A DNA stretch of 64,000 bases from CAVVIH01 sp963748295. GTDB lineage: Bacteria > Acidobacteriota > Vicinamibacteria > Vicinamibacterales > 2-12-FULL-66-21. Both the position numbers and the translations under genes were made by a program. The number at the start of each line of letters is the position of its first letter. Positions within the stretch are counted from its first letter, which is position 1. Positions 51,252 to 60,791 of the stretch are shown here, piece after piece. The stretch covers positions 248,001 through 312,000 of the forward strand of contig CAVVIH010000002.1 of the NCBI GenBank assembly GCA_963748295.1. The letters are read 5' to 3'. The notes under the pieces were generated by a model. It worked only from the letters and a program-made list of their open reading frames with translations. It did not search any database and had not been told where the DNA came from.

Positions 51252-52199
51252 TTACGCGAGATCCGCGGCCATCGGCTCGTGGTGCCCGGCCATGAACTCG
51301 CGCACCTCGCCGAGCGTGGGCATGAAGTTGGCGCAGCCATGACGCGTCACCACGATAGCGCCGACCGCGTTGCCGAACCGGCCGGCGCGTTCCGGCGACC
51401 ATCCTTGCAGGTAGCCGTAGATGAAGCCGCTGGCGAACGCGTCACCCGCGCCGAGCACGTTCAACACCTCGATCCTGAACGGCGGCACGTGGCTCGGCGC
51501 GCTGTCGCGCGTGAAGATGGTGCAGCCCTCGCCGCCCTTCTTCAGCACGAACATCTCGAGCTGTCCGCCGAAGAGCCCCGACACCGCCCGCTCCACATCC
51601 GTTTCTCCGGTTGCCGCCTGCAGTTCTTCTTCCGTCCCGACCGAGAGCCGGCAGATCTTCGCGAGCGCGCGCACGTGGACCCCGAAGGCCTCCGCCGACG
51701 GCCAGACGGTGGGCCGGTAATCGAGGTCGAGAAGCGCGGTCGTTCCGGCGCCGCTCGCGATTTCCGCCGCCAGCATCGTCGCGGTGCGGCTCGGTTCGAC
51801 GCTCAGGCCGGTTCCGGTGAGAAACACGAGACGGCTGTCCGCGACCGGCGCACGCCGGACGTGATCGATCGAGAGCCCGATGTCCGCGCAGTTGTCGCGA
51901 TAGAACGTCAGCGGGAATTTGTCGGGCGGGATGATCGTCAGGATCACCGCGCTCGTCCGGCGATCGGGAAAGCGCGGGATGAACTTCGTCTCGACGCGCT
52001 CGGCGTCCAGGAAACTGAGCACGAAGTCGCCGACCTGATCCGTTCCGACGCCGGTCAGCAGCGCGCTGCGCAGTCCGAGCCGCCGCGTGCCGACGCTGAC
52101 GTTGGTAGCGCAGCCGCCGACGTAAGCGTCGAAGCTGCGCACGGCGGTGATCGGCACACCGATTTCATGCGCGTACAGATCGATGCAGCTTCGGCCCAT
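51252..52199 (-). CDS. iolC: 5-dehydro-2-deoxygluconokinase (PfkB family)
   Basis: Phosphorylates 5-dehydro-2-deoxygluconate in inositol breakdown. At least 315 residues. CMGRSCIDLYA at the N-terminus is typical of IolC, and NVLGAGDAFASGF holds the catalytic aspartate. Residues before ATG 52199 (the segment FDVLC) look coding in the same frame, but no start codon is found there. A start at the ATG cluster near 52272-52278 with one extra base in between would give a normal N-terminus. Many IolC proteins are fused to a DUF2090 domain; here it is a separate gene 1 kb away. Confidence 0.85.
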   Translation of the reverse strand: MGRSCIDLYAHEIGVPITAVRSFDAYVGGCATNVSVGTRRLGLRSALLTGVGTDQVGDFVLSFLDAERVETKFIPRFPDRRTSAVILTIIPPDKFPLTFYRDNCADIGLSIDHVRRAPVADSRLVFLTGTGLSVEPSRTATMLAAEIASGAGTTALLDLDYRPTVWPSAEAFGVHVRALAKICRLSVGTEEELQAATGETDVERAVSGLFGGQLEMFVLKKGGEGCTIFTRDSAPSHVPPFRIEVLNVLGAGDAFASGFIYGYLQGWSPERAGRFGNAVGAIVVTRHGCANFMPTLGEVREFMAGHHEPMAADLA

Positions 52200-52281
52200 G
52201 CAGAGAACATCGAAGCCGCGGCGGTCCGGAGGAGGTGCGGGGAAACTGGACAGGCGCGGAGTGTAGCATCATCATGAACGC

Positions 52282-53148
52282 GTGCCCAAGCCGCCGCCTC
52301 TTCTCATCAGGTCGCACAACGCGCCGCCCGATCGCGCCGGGGTGCTGCTCGAGGTGACGCCGGCATCAGCCGGGCTCGACTACATCACGTTCACGGTCCA
52401 TCGCATCGCGCCGGGCGGGACGTGGGGCGCGCGCACCGACGGGCAGGAGTGCTGTCTGGTGCTTCTCAGCGGTTTCTGCACGGTGACGTGGGATGACGGC
52501 CCGTCGTGCCGGCTGGGTCCGCGCGCGAATGTCTTTGCGTCCTACCCGCACGCTCTCTATCTCCCGTCGGGGCACCGGTTCGAGCTGCGCGCCGAAGCGC
52601 CGACCGAGATCGCCGAGTGCCGCGCGCTGTCGACCGAGACGCTCGAGCCGCGCGTCATCCGGCCGGAAGACTGCGGCTACGAGATTCGCGGCGGCGGAAA
52701 TGCCACACGTCAGATCGTCGACATCGTGCCGCCGGCGTTTCCGGCCGATCGCCTGCTGATTTGTGAGGTGTTTACGCCGAGCGGGAACTGGTCGAGCTAT
52801 CCGCCGCACAAGCACGACGTCGACAACCCGCCGCACGAGGTCGACCTCGAGGAGACGTATTACTTCAGGATGCGCGATCCTCGCGGGTTCGGATTCCAGC
52901 GGCTCTACACGATGGACGGCCGCCTCGACGAAACGGTGACTGTCGCGGACGGCGACCTGGTGGTCGTGCGCGAGGGGTACCATCCGTTCGTGACCGCGTT
53001 CGGCCATGATGCCTACTATCTGAATGTGCTCGCGGGCACGCGCCGCTCCATGGCCGCCAGCGACGACCCGCGCTACGCGGAGTTCCGAGCCTCGTGGCCG
53101 CCGCCCGATCCCCGCATGCCGATGATCGCGCGGCCGACCGGCATGTGA
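52282..53148 (+). CDS. iolB: 5-deoxy-glucuronate isomerase
   Basis: Converts 5-deoxyglucuronate to 5-dehydro-2-deoxygluconate, the IolC substrate. 288 residues, bicupin fold. The metal site is PPHKHDVDNPPHEVDLEETY, with three His and one Glu. Translation from GTG 52282 gives the usual N-terminus; ATG 52274 is in another frame. A TAGCAT box at 52264-52269 is a possible -10. The gene is divergent from iolC, with about 80 bp shared upstream. Confidence 0.92.
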   Translation: MPKPPPLLIRSHNAPPDRAGVLLEVTPASAGLDYITFTVHRIAPGGTWGARTDGQECCLVLLSGFCTVTWDDGPSCRLGPRANVFASYPHALYLPSGHRFELRAEAPTEIAECRALSTETLEPRVIRPEDCGYEIRGGGNATRQIVDIVPPAFPADRLLICEVFTPSGNWSSYPPHKHDVDNPPHEVDLEETYYFRMRDPRGFGFQRLYTMDGRLDETVTVADGDLVVVREGYHPFVTAFGHDAYYLNVLAGTRRSMAASDDPRYAEFRASWPPPDPRMPMIARPTGM

Positions 53149-53167
53149 AAGTCCGCGCGCGCCTGAT

Positions 53168-54022
53168 TCACCGTGCGTGCGCCCGCCGCCATAGCTCGAT
53201 CACCGCCAGGTAGTTCGCCGCCATGCGATGCACCGCGTCGTCCGCCGCGGCCCGTCCGAGCAGATACTCGCAGGCCGGTTCCCAGTAAACCGTGCGGCCG
53301 ATCGCGAACCCCGCCGCGCTCGCCGCGCCGCGCGCGGATTCGAACCATTTGCCCACCGTCTCGAGTCCCGCGCCCTTGCCGAGAATCAGCTGACGTGGTC
53401 CCTCGCGTTCGAGAATGGCACCGTCCACGATCTGCATCGCCTCCGCATCCGGAACACCTTCGATCTTCCAGTAGTCCGGCACGATCTTTCTTGCGTACGC
53501 ACGCCTGATGTAATCAGCCAGCAGCCGCGGCCTGCCTTCGCGTTCGAACGCCGCATCCTCGGTCGCGCCGGTGACGAGCACTTCGAGCACGAGCGGTTTA
53601 CCCTTCGCGCTGCACCATTGCTGCAGGTCCTCGAGCATCGTGAGCTGGGCCTCCACCACGTCGGGAGGCAGATCTTCGCGGTGGCGCACGAGCACTTTCG
53701 CGAACGCCCCTGGCAGCGCCTTGTCGAACGTGTCGGTCCATTCGAGGGGAAACACGCCGGCGCGCTCGGCCGGGTTGCCGGCGGTCCCGCCTCCGGCCCG
53801 CGCCCGCGCAAACGCTTCCGGCCCGAACACGAGATCGACGAGGAGGACGCCGAAGTCCAGGACATCGTTCGAATCGCGGCGCGCGAGCAGAAACGCGTCG
53901 GCTGCCAGGCGCTTGACCTCGCGGATCCGGGCGTGATCGACCCGGCGCTCGTCGCACCACTGGACCCATTGCCAGCGGTGATCGATCGCCAACATATACA
54001 CGGGATTCGGAAGGGCAGGCAT
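53168..54022 (-). CDS. DUF2090 protein of inositol catabolism
   Basis: 284 residues forming a class I aldolase-like barrel, equivalent to the C-terminal half of the long IolC fusion proteins. MLAIDHRWQWVQW and PDYWKIEGVPD are conserved pieces, with the latter lysine a candidate Schiff-base residue. In fused relatives this domain is thought to act as the 5-dehydro-2-deoxyphosphogluconate aldolase. If so, it supplies the step otherwise done by IolJ, which is not seen here. ATG 54022 follows the upstream gene by 10 nt. The frame is intact. Confidence 0.8.
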   Translation of the reverse strand: MPALPNPVYMLAIDHRWQWVQWCDERRVDHARIREVKRLAADAFLLARRDSNDVLDFGVLLVDLVFGPEAFARARAGGGTAGNPAERAGVFPLEWTDTFDKALPGAFAKVLVRHREDLPPDVVEAQLTMLEDLQQWCSAKGKPLVLEVLVTGATEDAAFEREGRPRLLADYIRRAYARKIVPDYWKIEGVPDAEAMQIVDGAILEREGPRQLILGKGAGLETVGKWFESARGAASAAGFAIGRTVYWEPACEYLLGRAAADDAVHRMAANYLAVIELWRRAHAR

Positions 54023-54032
54023 CGTTCGGATC

Positions 54033-55328
54033 TCACCAGCGTTTGACGGGTATCGTGACCGGCGCGGACTCTCCAGAGAGCTGCAGCGTGCCCCTCCACG
54101 ACAAGCGGCTGGCAACAGGCCCGAATGCCTGGTCCAGCATGAGGATCGAATTGACGCTGCGCAACACGACCTGCCCGCTGCCGGACGGAAGCGGCGTCTC
54201 CTCGTTGCGCGGCGGGCGGGTGTACGCACGGGCGCGGATCGACCGCAGCTGCGCCAGCGTCGTGCCCGCGGGCAATCGCACCGCGCTCCGGAAGCAGCCG
54301 CTGCGCGCGATCCTGAAGCGCGGGTCGCCGGCATCCGACGGATGCCAGGCCAGCTCGCCAGTCCCCGGGTCGACGCCGAGATCGAACGCGATCGTCGCGT
54401 CCTTGAGATCGCCGCAGGCCTGCACGATCGCGAACTCGCGGGGGTCGGCGACCTTTCCGCTGCCCGGCGCCGCGGCCGGATCGATCCGCCCCTCGCGCGC
54501 GAGCTCGGACGCCATCACCTTGTAGAGCCACGGATTCAAGTCCATCACGGTTTCCCGCGACGCGTTGACGAGCTTGACGAGTTGCGGAGCGGGGGCAAAG
54601 CGAACCGCGTTCTCGGGTCCCTGGTCGCTGACCATGTTGTTGTCGGTCGAGACCCACAACAGCGGATGCGAGCCGGCGCGGGTTCCCCGGAAGGGAAGGA
54701 TCTCGTGGTCGCGCCCCTGATACTCGCCCGCTGGAGCGGCCGCGGAAAACCCGTAGACGTACTCGATGTCCGTCGAACGTCCCCAGGTGGCCATGAGCCG
54801 GTCGGTCGGCGTACCGCCGTCTTCGTGCGAGAAGATGACGGTGTAGGCGAAGCCGCCATCGGAACCCGCCTCGGCATACATGAAGAGCGGCACATCACTG
54901 AAGCGCTCGAGGGTCCCGGGTCTCGCGTGCAGGATCGGCGCCTTCGACAGCCACCTGTATTCCGGACTGTCCGGGTGGTGAATCCGGACGCTGACAGTTC
55001 CGGTCACCACCTCTCCTGCATCGCGCGCCGACCACCCGGCGTCCCGTTCCAGCGTCAGCCGGTGTTTTCCAGCAGGAATCGCGCCCAGCATCACCGCGTA
55101 GCCAACCGGCCGTTCTCCGCGTGTCAACAGCACGTGCTGCGAATAAGCGCCGTCAACCGATAACTTCAGCGCCACCGCCTCCCGTCCGGACGCGCTCCAG
55201 TCGCACCGCCTGCAGCCGGCTGAGATCGTCGCTACCGCTTCACCGCCGTCCGGCGCCTCGAACGTATGCTCCGCCACGATCTGCGCTGCGGCGGGCGCGC
55301 CGCCTGTCAGCGTCACGAGTACCGGCAA
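54033..55328 (-). CDS. Secreted protein of unknown function in the iol cluster
   Basis: Not recognised. 431 residues from TTG 55328, the only start before an upstream stop; a short hydrophobic export signal ends near APAAAQ. The N-terminal 120 residues look like a beta-sandwich (carbohydrate-binding-like). The rest has patches such as GRSTDIEYVYGF, PLLWVSTDNNMVSDQG and DLNPWLYKVMASEL, with several Trp and one Cys pair. It precedes the DUF2090 gene by 10 nt and is probably co-transcribed with it. A role in binding or processing an inositol-containing substrate is only a guess from position. Confidence 0.55.
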   Translation of the reverse strand: MPVLVTLTGGAPAAAQIVAEHTFEAPDGGEAVATISAGCRRCDWSASGREAVALKLSVDGAYSQHVLLTRGERPVGYAVMLGAIPAGKHRLTLERDAGWSARDAGEVVTGTVSVRIHHPDSPEYRWLSKAPILHARPGTLERFSDVPLFMYAEAGSDGGFAYTVIFSHEDGGTPTDRLMATWGRSTDIEYVYGFSAAAPAGEYQGRDHEILPFRGTRAGSHPLLWVSTDNNMVSDQGPENAVRFAPAPQLVKLVNASRETVMDLNPWLYKVMASELAREGRIDPAAAPGSGKVADPREFAIVQACGDLKDATIAFDLGVDPGTGELAWHPSDAGDPRFRIARSGCFRSAVRLPAGTTLAQLRSIRARAYTRPPRNEETPLPSGSGQVVLRSVNSILMLDQAFGPVASRLSWRGTLQLSGESAPVTIPVKRW

Positions 55329-55345
55329 GAGCGCACGTCCGGGCT

Positions 55346-55384
55346 GTCAACGTCATTGACGGCATCTTACCTGATGGATGTGAT
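55346..55384 (+). promoter_or_regulatory. Operator-like palindrome and possible promoter of the inositol uptake genes
   Basis: GTCAA and TTGAC form an inverted repeat with a 5-nt spacer (55346-55360). The right arm starts a TTGACG -35 (55356-55361), 17 bp from TGTGAT (55379-55384). The left arm reads TTGACA on the other strand toward the divergent gene. It lies midway between two divergent genes, a natural place for a regulator site. Confidence 0.35.
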
Positions 55385-55416
55385 ATCTCTGTTCATCGGA
55401 AACAACGGAGCTATAC

Positions 55417-56370
55417 ATGCAGATACGTCGTGCCTTTCTCGCCCTTGCACTGCTTCCGGCGGCCGCGGCCCTTGCGGGTTGCAATCGCGAGGCGGCCAAC
55501 CCGAACGCGAAGCCGCGCATCGCGTTCGTGCTCAAGACGCTGAACAGCCCGTTCTTCATCGAAATGCAGCGCGGGGCAGAGGAAGCCGCCAAGCGGCTCG
55601 ACGTCGACCTCGTCGTGCAGGCCGCCGAGCGCGAAGTCGACGTCGAACGCCAGATGCAGATTGTCGAGAACCTCATTCAGTCGAAGTCGAGCGCGCTCGC
55701 GCTGACGCCCTCCGGCTCGCGCGAGGTCGTTCCGGCGATTGCCAAAGCCAATGCCGCCGGCATTCCGGTCGTCATCGTCGACACCCGGCTGGATGCGGCG
55801 GCGGCGGCGGACGCGAACATCAAGACCGCGAGCTTCGTCGGTTCCGACAACTATCGCGGCGGCCAGTTGATCGGCGAGTACCTGGTCAAGGCATCCGGCG
55901 GCAAGGCCAACGTCGCAATCCTCGAGGGCATTCCCGGCCACGAAACGGGCGACTCGCGTATCCGCGGGTTCCGCGATGCCATCAAGGGGACGCCCGGCAT
56001 TACGATCGCGACCTCGCAGACCGCGAACTGGGAACGCGAACAGGGCTTCACGGTGTTTCAAAACATGATGCAGGCGCATCCGGGGATCGACACCGTGTTC
56101 GCGTGCAACGACATGATGGCGCTCGGCGCCATCGAAGCAATTGCCGCGGCCGGCAAGACCGGCAAGATCCGCGTGCTCGGCTTCGATGCCGTTGACGATG
56201 CGAGAAAGGCGCTGCTGGCGGGGACGATGGAGGCCACCGTGGCGCAGTTCCCAGATGAAATGGGGCGGATTGCGGTGGAGACCGCGGTCAAAGTGCTGAA
56301 GGGGGAGGCTGTGCCCCCGGACGTCACCGTCCGCATTGGCCTCGTAACCAAAGAGAACGCAAATCGATGA
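55417..56370 (+). CDS. Sugar/polyol ABC transporter binding lipoprotein (RbsB type)
   Basis: Periplasmic-binding protein of 317 residues, family I. The signal ends in a lipobox (LAGC), so it is a lipoprotein. IAFVLKTLNSPFFIEMQRGAE and GLVTKENA are family features. The ribosome site GGAG precedes ATG 55417. The stop overlaps iolG by 4 nt. With the permease and ATPase at 60.8-63.2 kb it would form a complete importer; myo-inositol is the likely ligand from context. Confidence 0.88.
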   Translation: MQIRRAFLALALLPAAAALAGCNREAANPNAKPRIAFVLKTLNSPFFIEMQRGAEEAAKRLDVDLVVQAAEREVDVERQMQIVENLIQSKSSALALTPSGSREVVPAIAKANAAGIPVVIVDTRLDAAAAADANIKTASFVGSDNYRGGQLIGEYLVKASGGKANVAILEGIPGHETGDSRIRGFRDAIKGTPGITIATSQTANWEREQGFTVFQNMMQAHPGIDTVFACNDMMALGAIEAIAAAGKTGKIRVLGFDAVDDARKALLAGTMEATVAQFPDEMGRIAVETAVKVLKGEAVPPDVTVRIGLVTKENANR

Positions 56371-57392
56371 CCGCCGCCCGTCGTCGTCTCAATATCGGTC
56401 TGATTGGACTCGGTCGTCTCGGCCGCGTCTACGCGCGCGATCTCGCCACCCGGATTCCCGAAACCCGGCTGCCGGCGGTTGCCGACGTGAGCCCCGGACT
56501 GGCCGCGCAGATTGCCGAGGAGTTCGATGTCGCGGAGGCCTACCCGGACCCGCGTGAAATGATTGCGAGCCCGAATGTGGATGCCGTCGTCATCGTCAGC
56601 CCGACGCACACCCACAAGGATCTTGCGATTGCGGCGCTCGAGCGGGGCAAGCCGGTCTTCTGTGAGAAGCCGCTGGCGCTCAGCCTGGCCGAGTGCCGCG
56701 AGGTCCAGGACGCGGTGACACGCCACAACGGCTTCTTCCAGATGGGGTTCATGCGGCGCTTCGATCCCGGCTACGTGGCCGGCAAGAAGCAGGTCGACGA
56801 GGGACGCATCGGCACGCCGTGCGTGTTCAAGGCGACGTCGAGAGATCCCTATCGCCCGAGCCTGGAGTACGCGAACCCCGCGAGCAGCGGCGGCATTCTC
56901 GTCGACATGGGCATCCACGACTTCGATCTCGCGCGCTGGTTCATGGGCGAAGTCGCGACGGTCTCGGCCATCGGCGGCACGCTCGCATACCCGGAGCTGG
57001 CGACGATCGGCGACATCGACAACGCGATTGCGACGCTGGTGTTCGCGAACGGGCGCCTTGGCGTCATCGACCTGACGCGCAACGGCTTTTACGGGTATGA
57101 CATCTCGACCGAACTGCTGGGCACGGCCGGCACCGTTCGCATCGGTTACATCCGCGAGACACCGATCCTCATGATGACGAAGAACACCATCGCCCACGAC
57201 ACGGTGCCGTACTTCATGGAGCGGTTCGAGCGCGCGTACACGCTGCAGCTGCAGAACTTCGCGCAGAACGTTCTGGCGGATCGCGAACCGCCGGTCAAGG
57301 TGTCCGACGGCATCGAAGCGCTGCGTGTCGCGCTCGCCGCGACCGAAGCGTGCCGAACCGGGCAATCCAGGGCCGTCGCGAGCATCACGTAG
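56367..57392 (+). CDS. iolG: Inositol 2-dehydrogenase-like oxidoreductase
   Basis: NAD-dependent oxidation of myo-inositol to inosose, the first pathway step. 341 residues, GFO/IDH/MocA family. NAD site IGLIGLGRLGRVYA; EKPLA holds the catalytic lysine; DMGIHDFDLARW holds the Asp and His pair. Context and length favour IolG over other members. The start overlaps the binding-protein stop by 4 nt. The frame is intact. Confidence 0.88.
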   Translation: MTAARRRLNIGLIGLGRLGRVYARDLATRIPETRLPAVADVSPGLAAQIAEEFDVAEAYPDPREMIASPNVDAVVIVSPTHTHKDLAIAALERGKPVFCEKPLALSLAECREVQDAVTRHNGFFQMGFMRRFDPGYVAGKKQVDEGRIGTPCVFKATSRDPYRPSLEYANPASSGGILVDMGIHDFDLARWFMGEVATVSAIGGTLAYPELATIGDIDNAIATLVFANGRLGVIDLTRNGFYGYDISTELLGTAGTVRIGYIRETPILMMTKNTIAHDTVPYFMERFERAYTLQLQNFAQNVLADREPPVKVSDGIEALRVALAATEACRTGQSRAVASIT

Positions 57393-57437
57393 TCGTGCAA
57401 CGTCGATGCAACGGGCCGGGTCGTTACACGCCGTTGG

Positions 57438-57466
57438 TTGACATCGGCGCGCGTGCGGATTAGGTT
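57438..57466 (+). promoter_or_regulatory. Promoter of the second TonB receptor
   Basis: TTGACA (57438-57443) and TAGGTT (57461-57466) are 17 bp apart, upstream of ATG 57511. The leader would be about 40 nt and contains AGGGGG just before the start codon. Confidence 0.5.
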
Positions 57467-57510
57467 TTCGTCTGACCACCACACTGAACGCACTCTTTTT
57501 AGGGGGAAAC

Positions 57511-60500
57511 ATGAAGCGAGCCACGCTTGTCGCAGCGCTCCTCGTTGCGCTTGTCTCGTCGAGCGTCTCTGCTCAGGTCGATCGGGCGACGCTGACCGGG
57601 GTCATCAAGGACGGCAACGGCGCGGCGCTCCCGGGCGCCACGGTCGCCGTCACCAACCTCGCGACGAACGTCGCCTCGAACCAGACGACGAGCGAGACGG
57701 GGTCGTACCTGATCGTCAACCTGATTCCCGGCAAGTACCGCATCGACGTCGAGATGAACGGGTTCAAGAAGAGCTCGCAGATCGTGACGCTCGAAGTCGG
57801 GCAGCGGGCGCGTGTCGACGCGAGCCTGGAGATTGGCTCGTTTGCCGAAAGCGTCACGGTGCAGGAAAGCACTCAGCTGATCAATACCAACGACGCAACG
57901 CTCGGCACCGTCATCCCGCAGTCGCAGGTCGCCAACCTGCCACTGGCGATCCGCAACTGGGACGACCTGCTGGCGCTCGTTCCCGGCGTGCAGGGCGATC
58001 GCTACACGGAACAGGGTGGCGGCACGTCGTTCGGCCGGACCGGCGGCATCAACGTCCATGGCGCCCGCGGCCTGCAGAACAACTTCCTGCTCGACGGCGT
58101 CGACAACAACAGCATCTCCGAGAACGTCCAGGAGCTGACGACGCAGGTGTCGCGTCCGTCGGTTGACGCGATCCAGGAGTTCAAGGTGGTCACGAGCCCG
58201 TATTCGGCGGAGTACGGGCGGTCTCCGGGCGCCGCGGTGAGCGTCTCGACGAAGTCGGGCAGCAACAGTATCCACGGCACCGGCTACGAGTTCTTCCGCA
58301 ACGATTCGATGGACTCGATCGACTTCTTCTCCAAGCGCGCCAACTCGCCGAAGCCGGCCAACGACCAGCATCAGTACGGTGGAAACGTCGGCGGGCCGAT
58401 TCTGCGGGATCGCGCGTTCTTCTTCGCCGATTACGAAGGAACCCGAATCACCCGCGGCGTGACGCGCCTGACCCGCGTGCCGACCGAGGCGGACCGCGCC
58501 GGCGTCTTCTCGGCGGCCATTCGCAATCCGGCGACGGGGCTGAACTTCCCGAACAACACGATTCCGGCCGAGATGATGGATCCGTACGCGGTGGCGATCA
58601 TGAATCTCGTGCCGCTGCCGAACCAGCCGGGCGCGAACAACTTCTTCCGCCTCGCGGACCTGACCGACGACTCCGATCGGCTGCTCTCGCGGGTCGACTG
58701 GCGGCCGAACGCGAACGACAGCTTCTTCGGCCGCTATATCTATTCGAACCGCCAGCGCAACATTCCCGGCGCCTTCGGCGGGGTCGTCGACGGCACCGGC
58801 ACGTCGGCGTTCGGCAACCAGTCGATCAAGACCAATGCGTTCGTCGGCGGATGGACGCACATCCTGTCGTCGGCGATGGTGAACGAGTTCCGCCTGTCAT
58901 GGTCGCGGGCGGATTCCGACGCGGTGCACCAGGCGTTCGGCCTGGCGCCGCCGCCCGAGGCGACGATTCCAGGGTCGATCACCAACCCCGAGGTTGCCGG
59001 CGGACTGCCCGGCATCACCATCGACGGGTATTTCGGCGGCTCGGGTCTCGGCCGCATCGGCTCGCCGGACTTCCTGCCGAAGTTCCAGCACACGAACCAG
59101 TTCGAGTTCCTCAACACGCTGTCCTGGCTGCGCGGCGACCACGCCTTCAAGTTCGGCGCGAACGTTCTGGCGCCGATGGCCAACGAGTACCTCGACGTTC
59201 CGGCGACTCGTGGCGCGATGCGCTTTCGAAACGCCTGGACCGGCAACCCGATGGCCGACTACCTGCTCGGCTACGTGTCCGACCTGCAGCTCTCCAACGT
59301 GTGGGTCGTCGAACAGCGCCACTGGGCGACGATGTTCTTCGTGCAGGACGACTGGAAGGTCACCTCGAAGCTGTCGTTGAATCTCGGTCTGCGCTACGAC
59401 TTCATCACGCCAGCGTATGAGTCGAGCGACGCGCAGACCAACTTCGACCCGGCCGGCACCGGCAACCTGATCTTCGCGAGCAGCGGCTCGCTCGAAAACC
59501 GTGGTCTCGTCAAGCCGGATACCAACAACTTTGCGCCCCGGGTCGGCGTCGTTTACCGGCTGGACGACAAGACCGTCGTGCGCGGCGGATGGGGGATGTT
59601 CTACAACCTGTTCGACCGCGTCGGCAGCGAAGACCAGCTCGCGCTCAACGTCCCGGGGCTGATCAACACCGCGGTGACGCAGACGTCCGGCTCGCCGGTG
59701 TTCATCCTGCGCAACGGGATCCCGCCGAACTTCCTGACCCCGCCAAACCTCGATCCGGCGGCGGGTCAGCTGCGCAACCTGCGGCTGCGGGCGGTGACGA
59801 ACGATGCGCCGAAGACGACGATCTATCAGACGAGCGCTGGCTTCCAGCGCGAGATGTGGAAGGACGTCATCCTGTCGGCCGATTTCGTCTACACGAAGGG
59901 AACCAACCTCGGCTCGCTCGTGAACCTGAACCAGCGGCTGCCGAATGCGGCCGGCAACAACGCGCTGGGCGCGATACCGTATCCGAACTTCGGGTTCATC
60001 GAGTGGCGCGCGCAGAACGGCCGTTCGGAATACAAGGGCATCGACGTCGGCGTCGAGCGTCGCTTCTCGAGGGGCTACGCGTTCGGCGTGTCGTACACGC
60101 TCGCCGACTCGAAGGACAACACTTCCGAGCACCTCACGACGCAAGGATCGAACTCGTTTCCGCAGAACTCGCGGGATCTCGAGTTGTGGTGGGGACCGAG
60201 CGACTACGACGTCCGGCATCGGCTGACGACGAACTTCGTCGTCGAGCTGCCGCTCGGCCAGCACTGGCTCGCCCGCGACTGGGTCGTCTCGGGCATTTAC
60301 GCCTGGCGCTCCGGCCGGCCGTTCACGGTCAACCAGAGCAACAACAACGTCGGTCAGAACATGACCGGCCTGCCCAACCAGGTTTCCGACGACACCGACG
60401 GCCCTGAAACGGTGGAGCAGTGGTTCAACACGGCCGCGTTCCAGGCGGTGGCGTCCGGCACGTTTGGCGACGAGAGCCGCAACGGGCTGCGCGGACCCGA

Positions 60501-60711
60501 CTGGCAGAGTTTCGACATGACGGTGCAGCGGCGGATCCGCCTGAACCAGCGCGTCGCCGCCACCGTGCGGTGGGACGTCTTCAACCTGTTCAACACGACG
60601 AACTTCGGGCTGCCGAACCGCAACATCAGCGACGCGGCAACTTTCGGCACGATGGCGTCGCTGTCCGGTGATCCGCGGATTATGCAGCTCAGCGCGCGCA
60701 TCACGTTCTAG
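57511..60711 (+). CDS. Oar-like TonB-dependent receptor in the iol cluster
   Basis: 1066 residues, frame intact. A signal peptide ends near SSVSAQ; a carboxypeptidase-regulatory-like domain follows (ATLTGVIKDGNGAALPGATV), then a plug (NVHGARGLQNNFLLDGVDNN) and a long barrel ending in LSARITF. The AGGGGG ribosome site lies directly upstream. It shares architecture with the receptor at 42-45 kb but differs throughout. Location after iolG suggests an inositol-related ligand, without direct proof. Confidence 0.92.
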   Translation: MKRATLVAALLVALVSSSVSAQVDRATLTGVIKDGNGAALPGATVAVTNLATNVASNQTTSETGSYLIVNLIPGKYRIDVEMNGFKKSSQIVTLEVGQRARVDASLEIGSFAESVTVQESTQLINTNDATLGTVIPQSQVANLPLAIRNWDDLLALVPGVQGDRYTEQGGGTSFGRTGGINVHGARGLQNNFLLDGVDNNSISENVQELTTQVSRPSVDAIQEFKVVTSPYSAEYGRSPGAAVSVSTKSGSNSIHGTGYEFFRNDSMDSIDFFSKRANSPKPANDQHQYGGNVGGPILRDRAFFFADYEGTRITRGVTRLTRVPTEADRAGVFSAAIRNPATGLNFPNNTIPAEMMDPYAVAIMNLVPLPNQPGANNFFRLADLTDDSDRLLSRVDWRPNANDSFFGRYIYSNRQRNIPGAFGGVVDGTGTSAFGNQSIKTNAFVGGWTHILSSAMVNEFRLSWSRADSDAVHQAFGLAPPPEATIPGSITNPEVAGGLPGITIDGYFGGSGLGRIGSPDFLPKFQHTNQFEFLNTLSWLRGDHAFKFGANVLAPMANEYLDVPATRGAMRFRNAWTGNPMADYLLGYVSDLQLSNVWVVEQRHWATMFFVQDDWKVTSKLSLNLGLRYDFITPAYESSDAQTNFDPAGTGNLIFASSGSLENRGLVKPDTNNFAPRVGVVYRLDDKTVVRGGWGMFYNLFDRVGSEDQLALNVPGLINTAVTQTSGSPVFILRNGIPPNFLTPPNLDPAAGQLRNLRLRAVTNDAPKTTIYQTSAGFQREMWKDVILSADFVYTKGTNLGSLVNLNQRLPNAAGNNALGAIPYPNFGFIEWRAQNGRSEYKGIDVGVERRFSRGYAFGVSYTLADSKDNTSEHLTTQGSNSFPQNSRDLELWWGPSDYDVRHRLTTNFVVELPLGQHWLARDWVVSGIYAWRSGRPFTVNQSNNNVGQNMTGLPNQVSDDTDGPETVEQWFNTAAFQAVASGTFGDESRNGLRGPDWQSFDMTVQRRIRLNQRVAATVRWDVFNLFNTTNFGLPNRNISDAATFGTMASLSGDPRIMQLSARITF

Positions 60712-60712
60712 G

Positions 60713-60791
60713 GAAGTAGGAAGTAAGAAGTACGAAGTAAGAAGTAGGACGTGCAGGGGCGTTTTTACTTCTAACTTCTTACTTCTTACTT
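60713..60791. repeat. Inverted arrays of a 7-bp repeat between convergent genes
   Basis: The left arm (60713-60747) is GAAGTAA-type heptamers, and the right arm (60765-60791) is the complement. A T-run (60762-60766) follows the left arm. The right arm encodes the last codons and TAA stop of the ABC permease (60779-60781). Same family as 34139-34251. Probably works as a two-way terminator. Confidence 0.8.
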
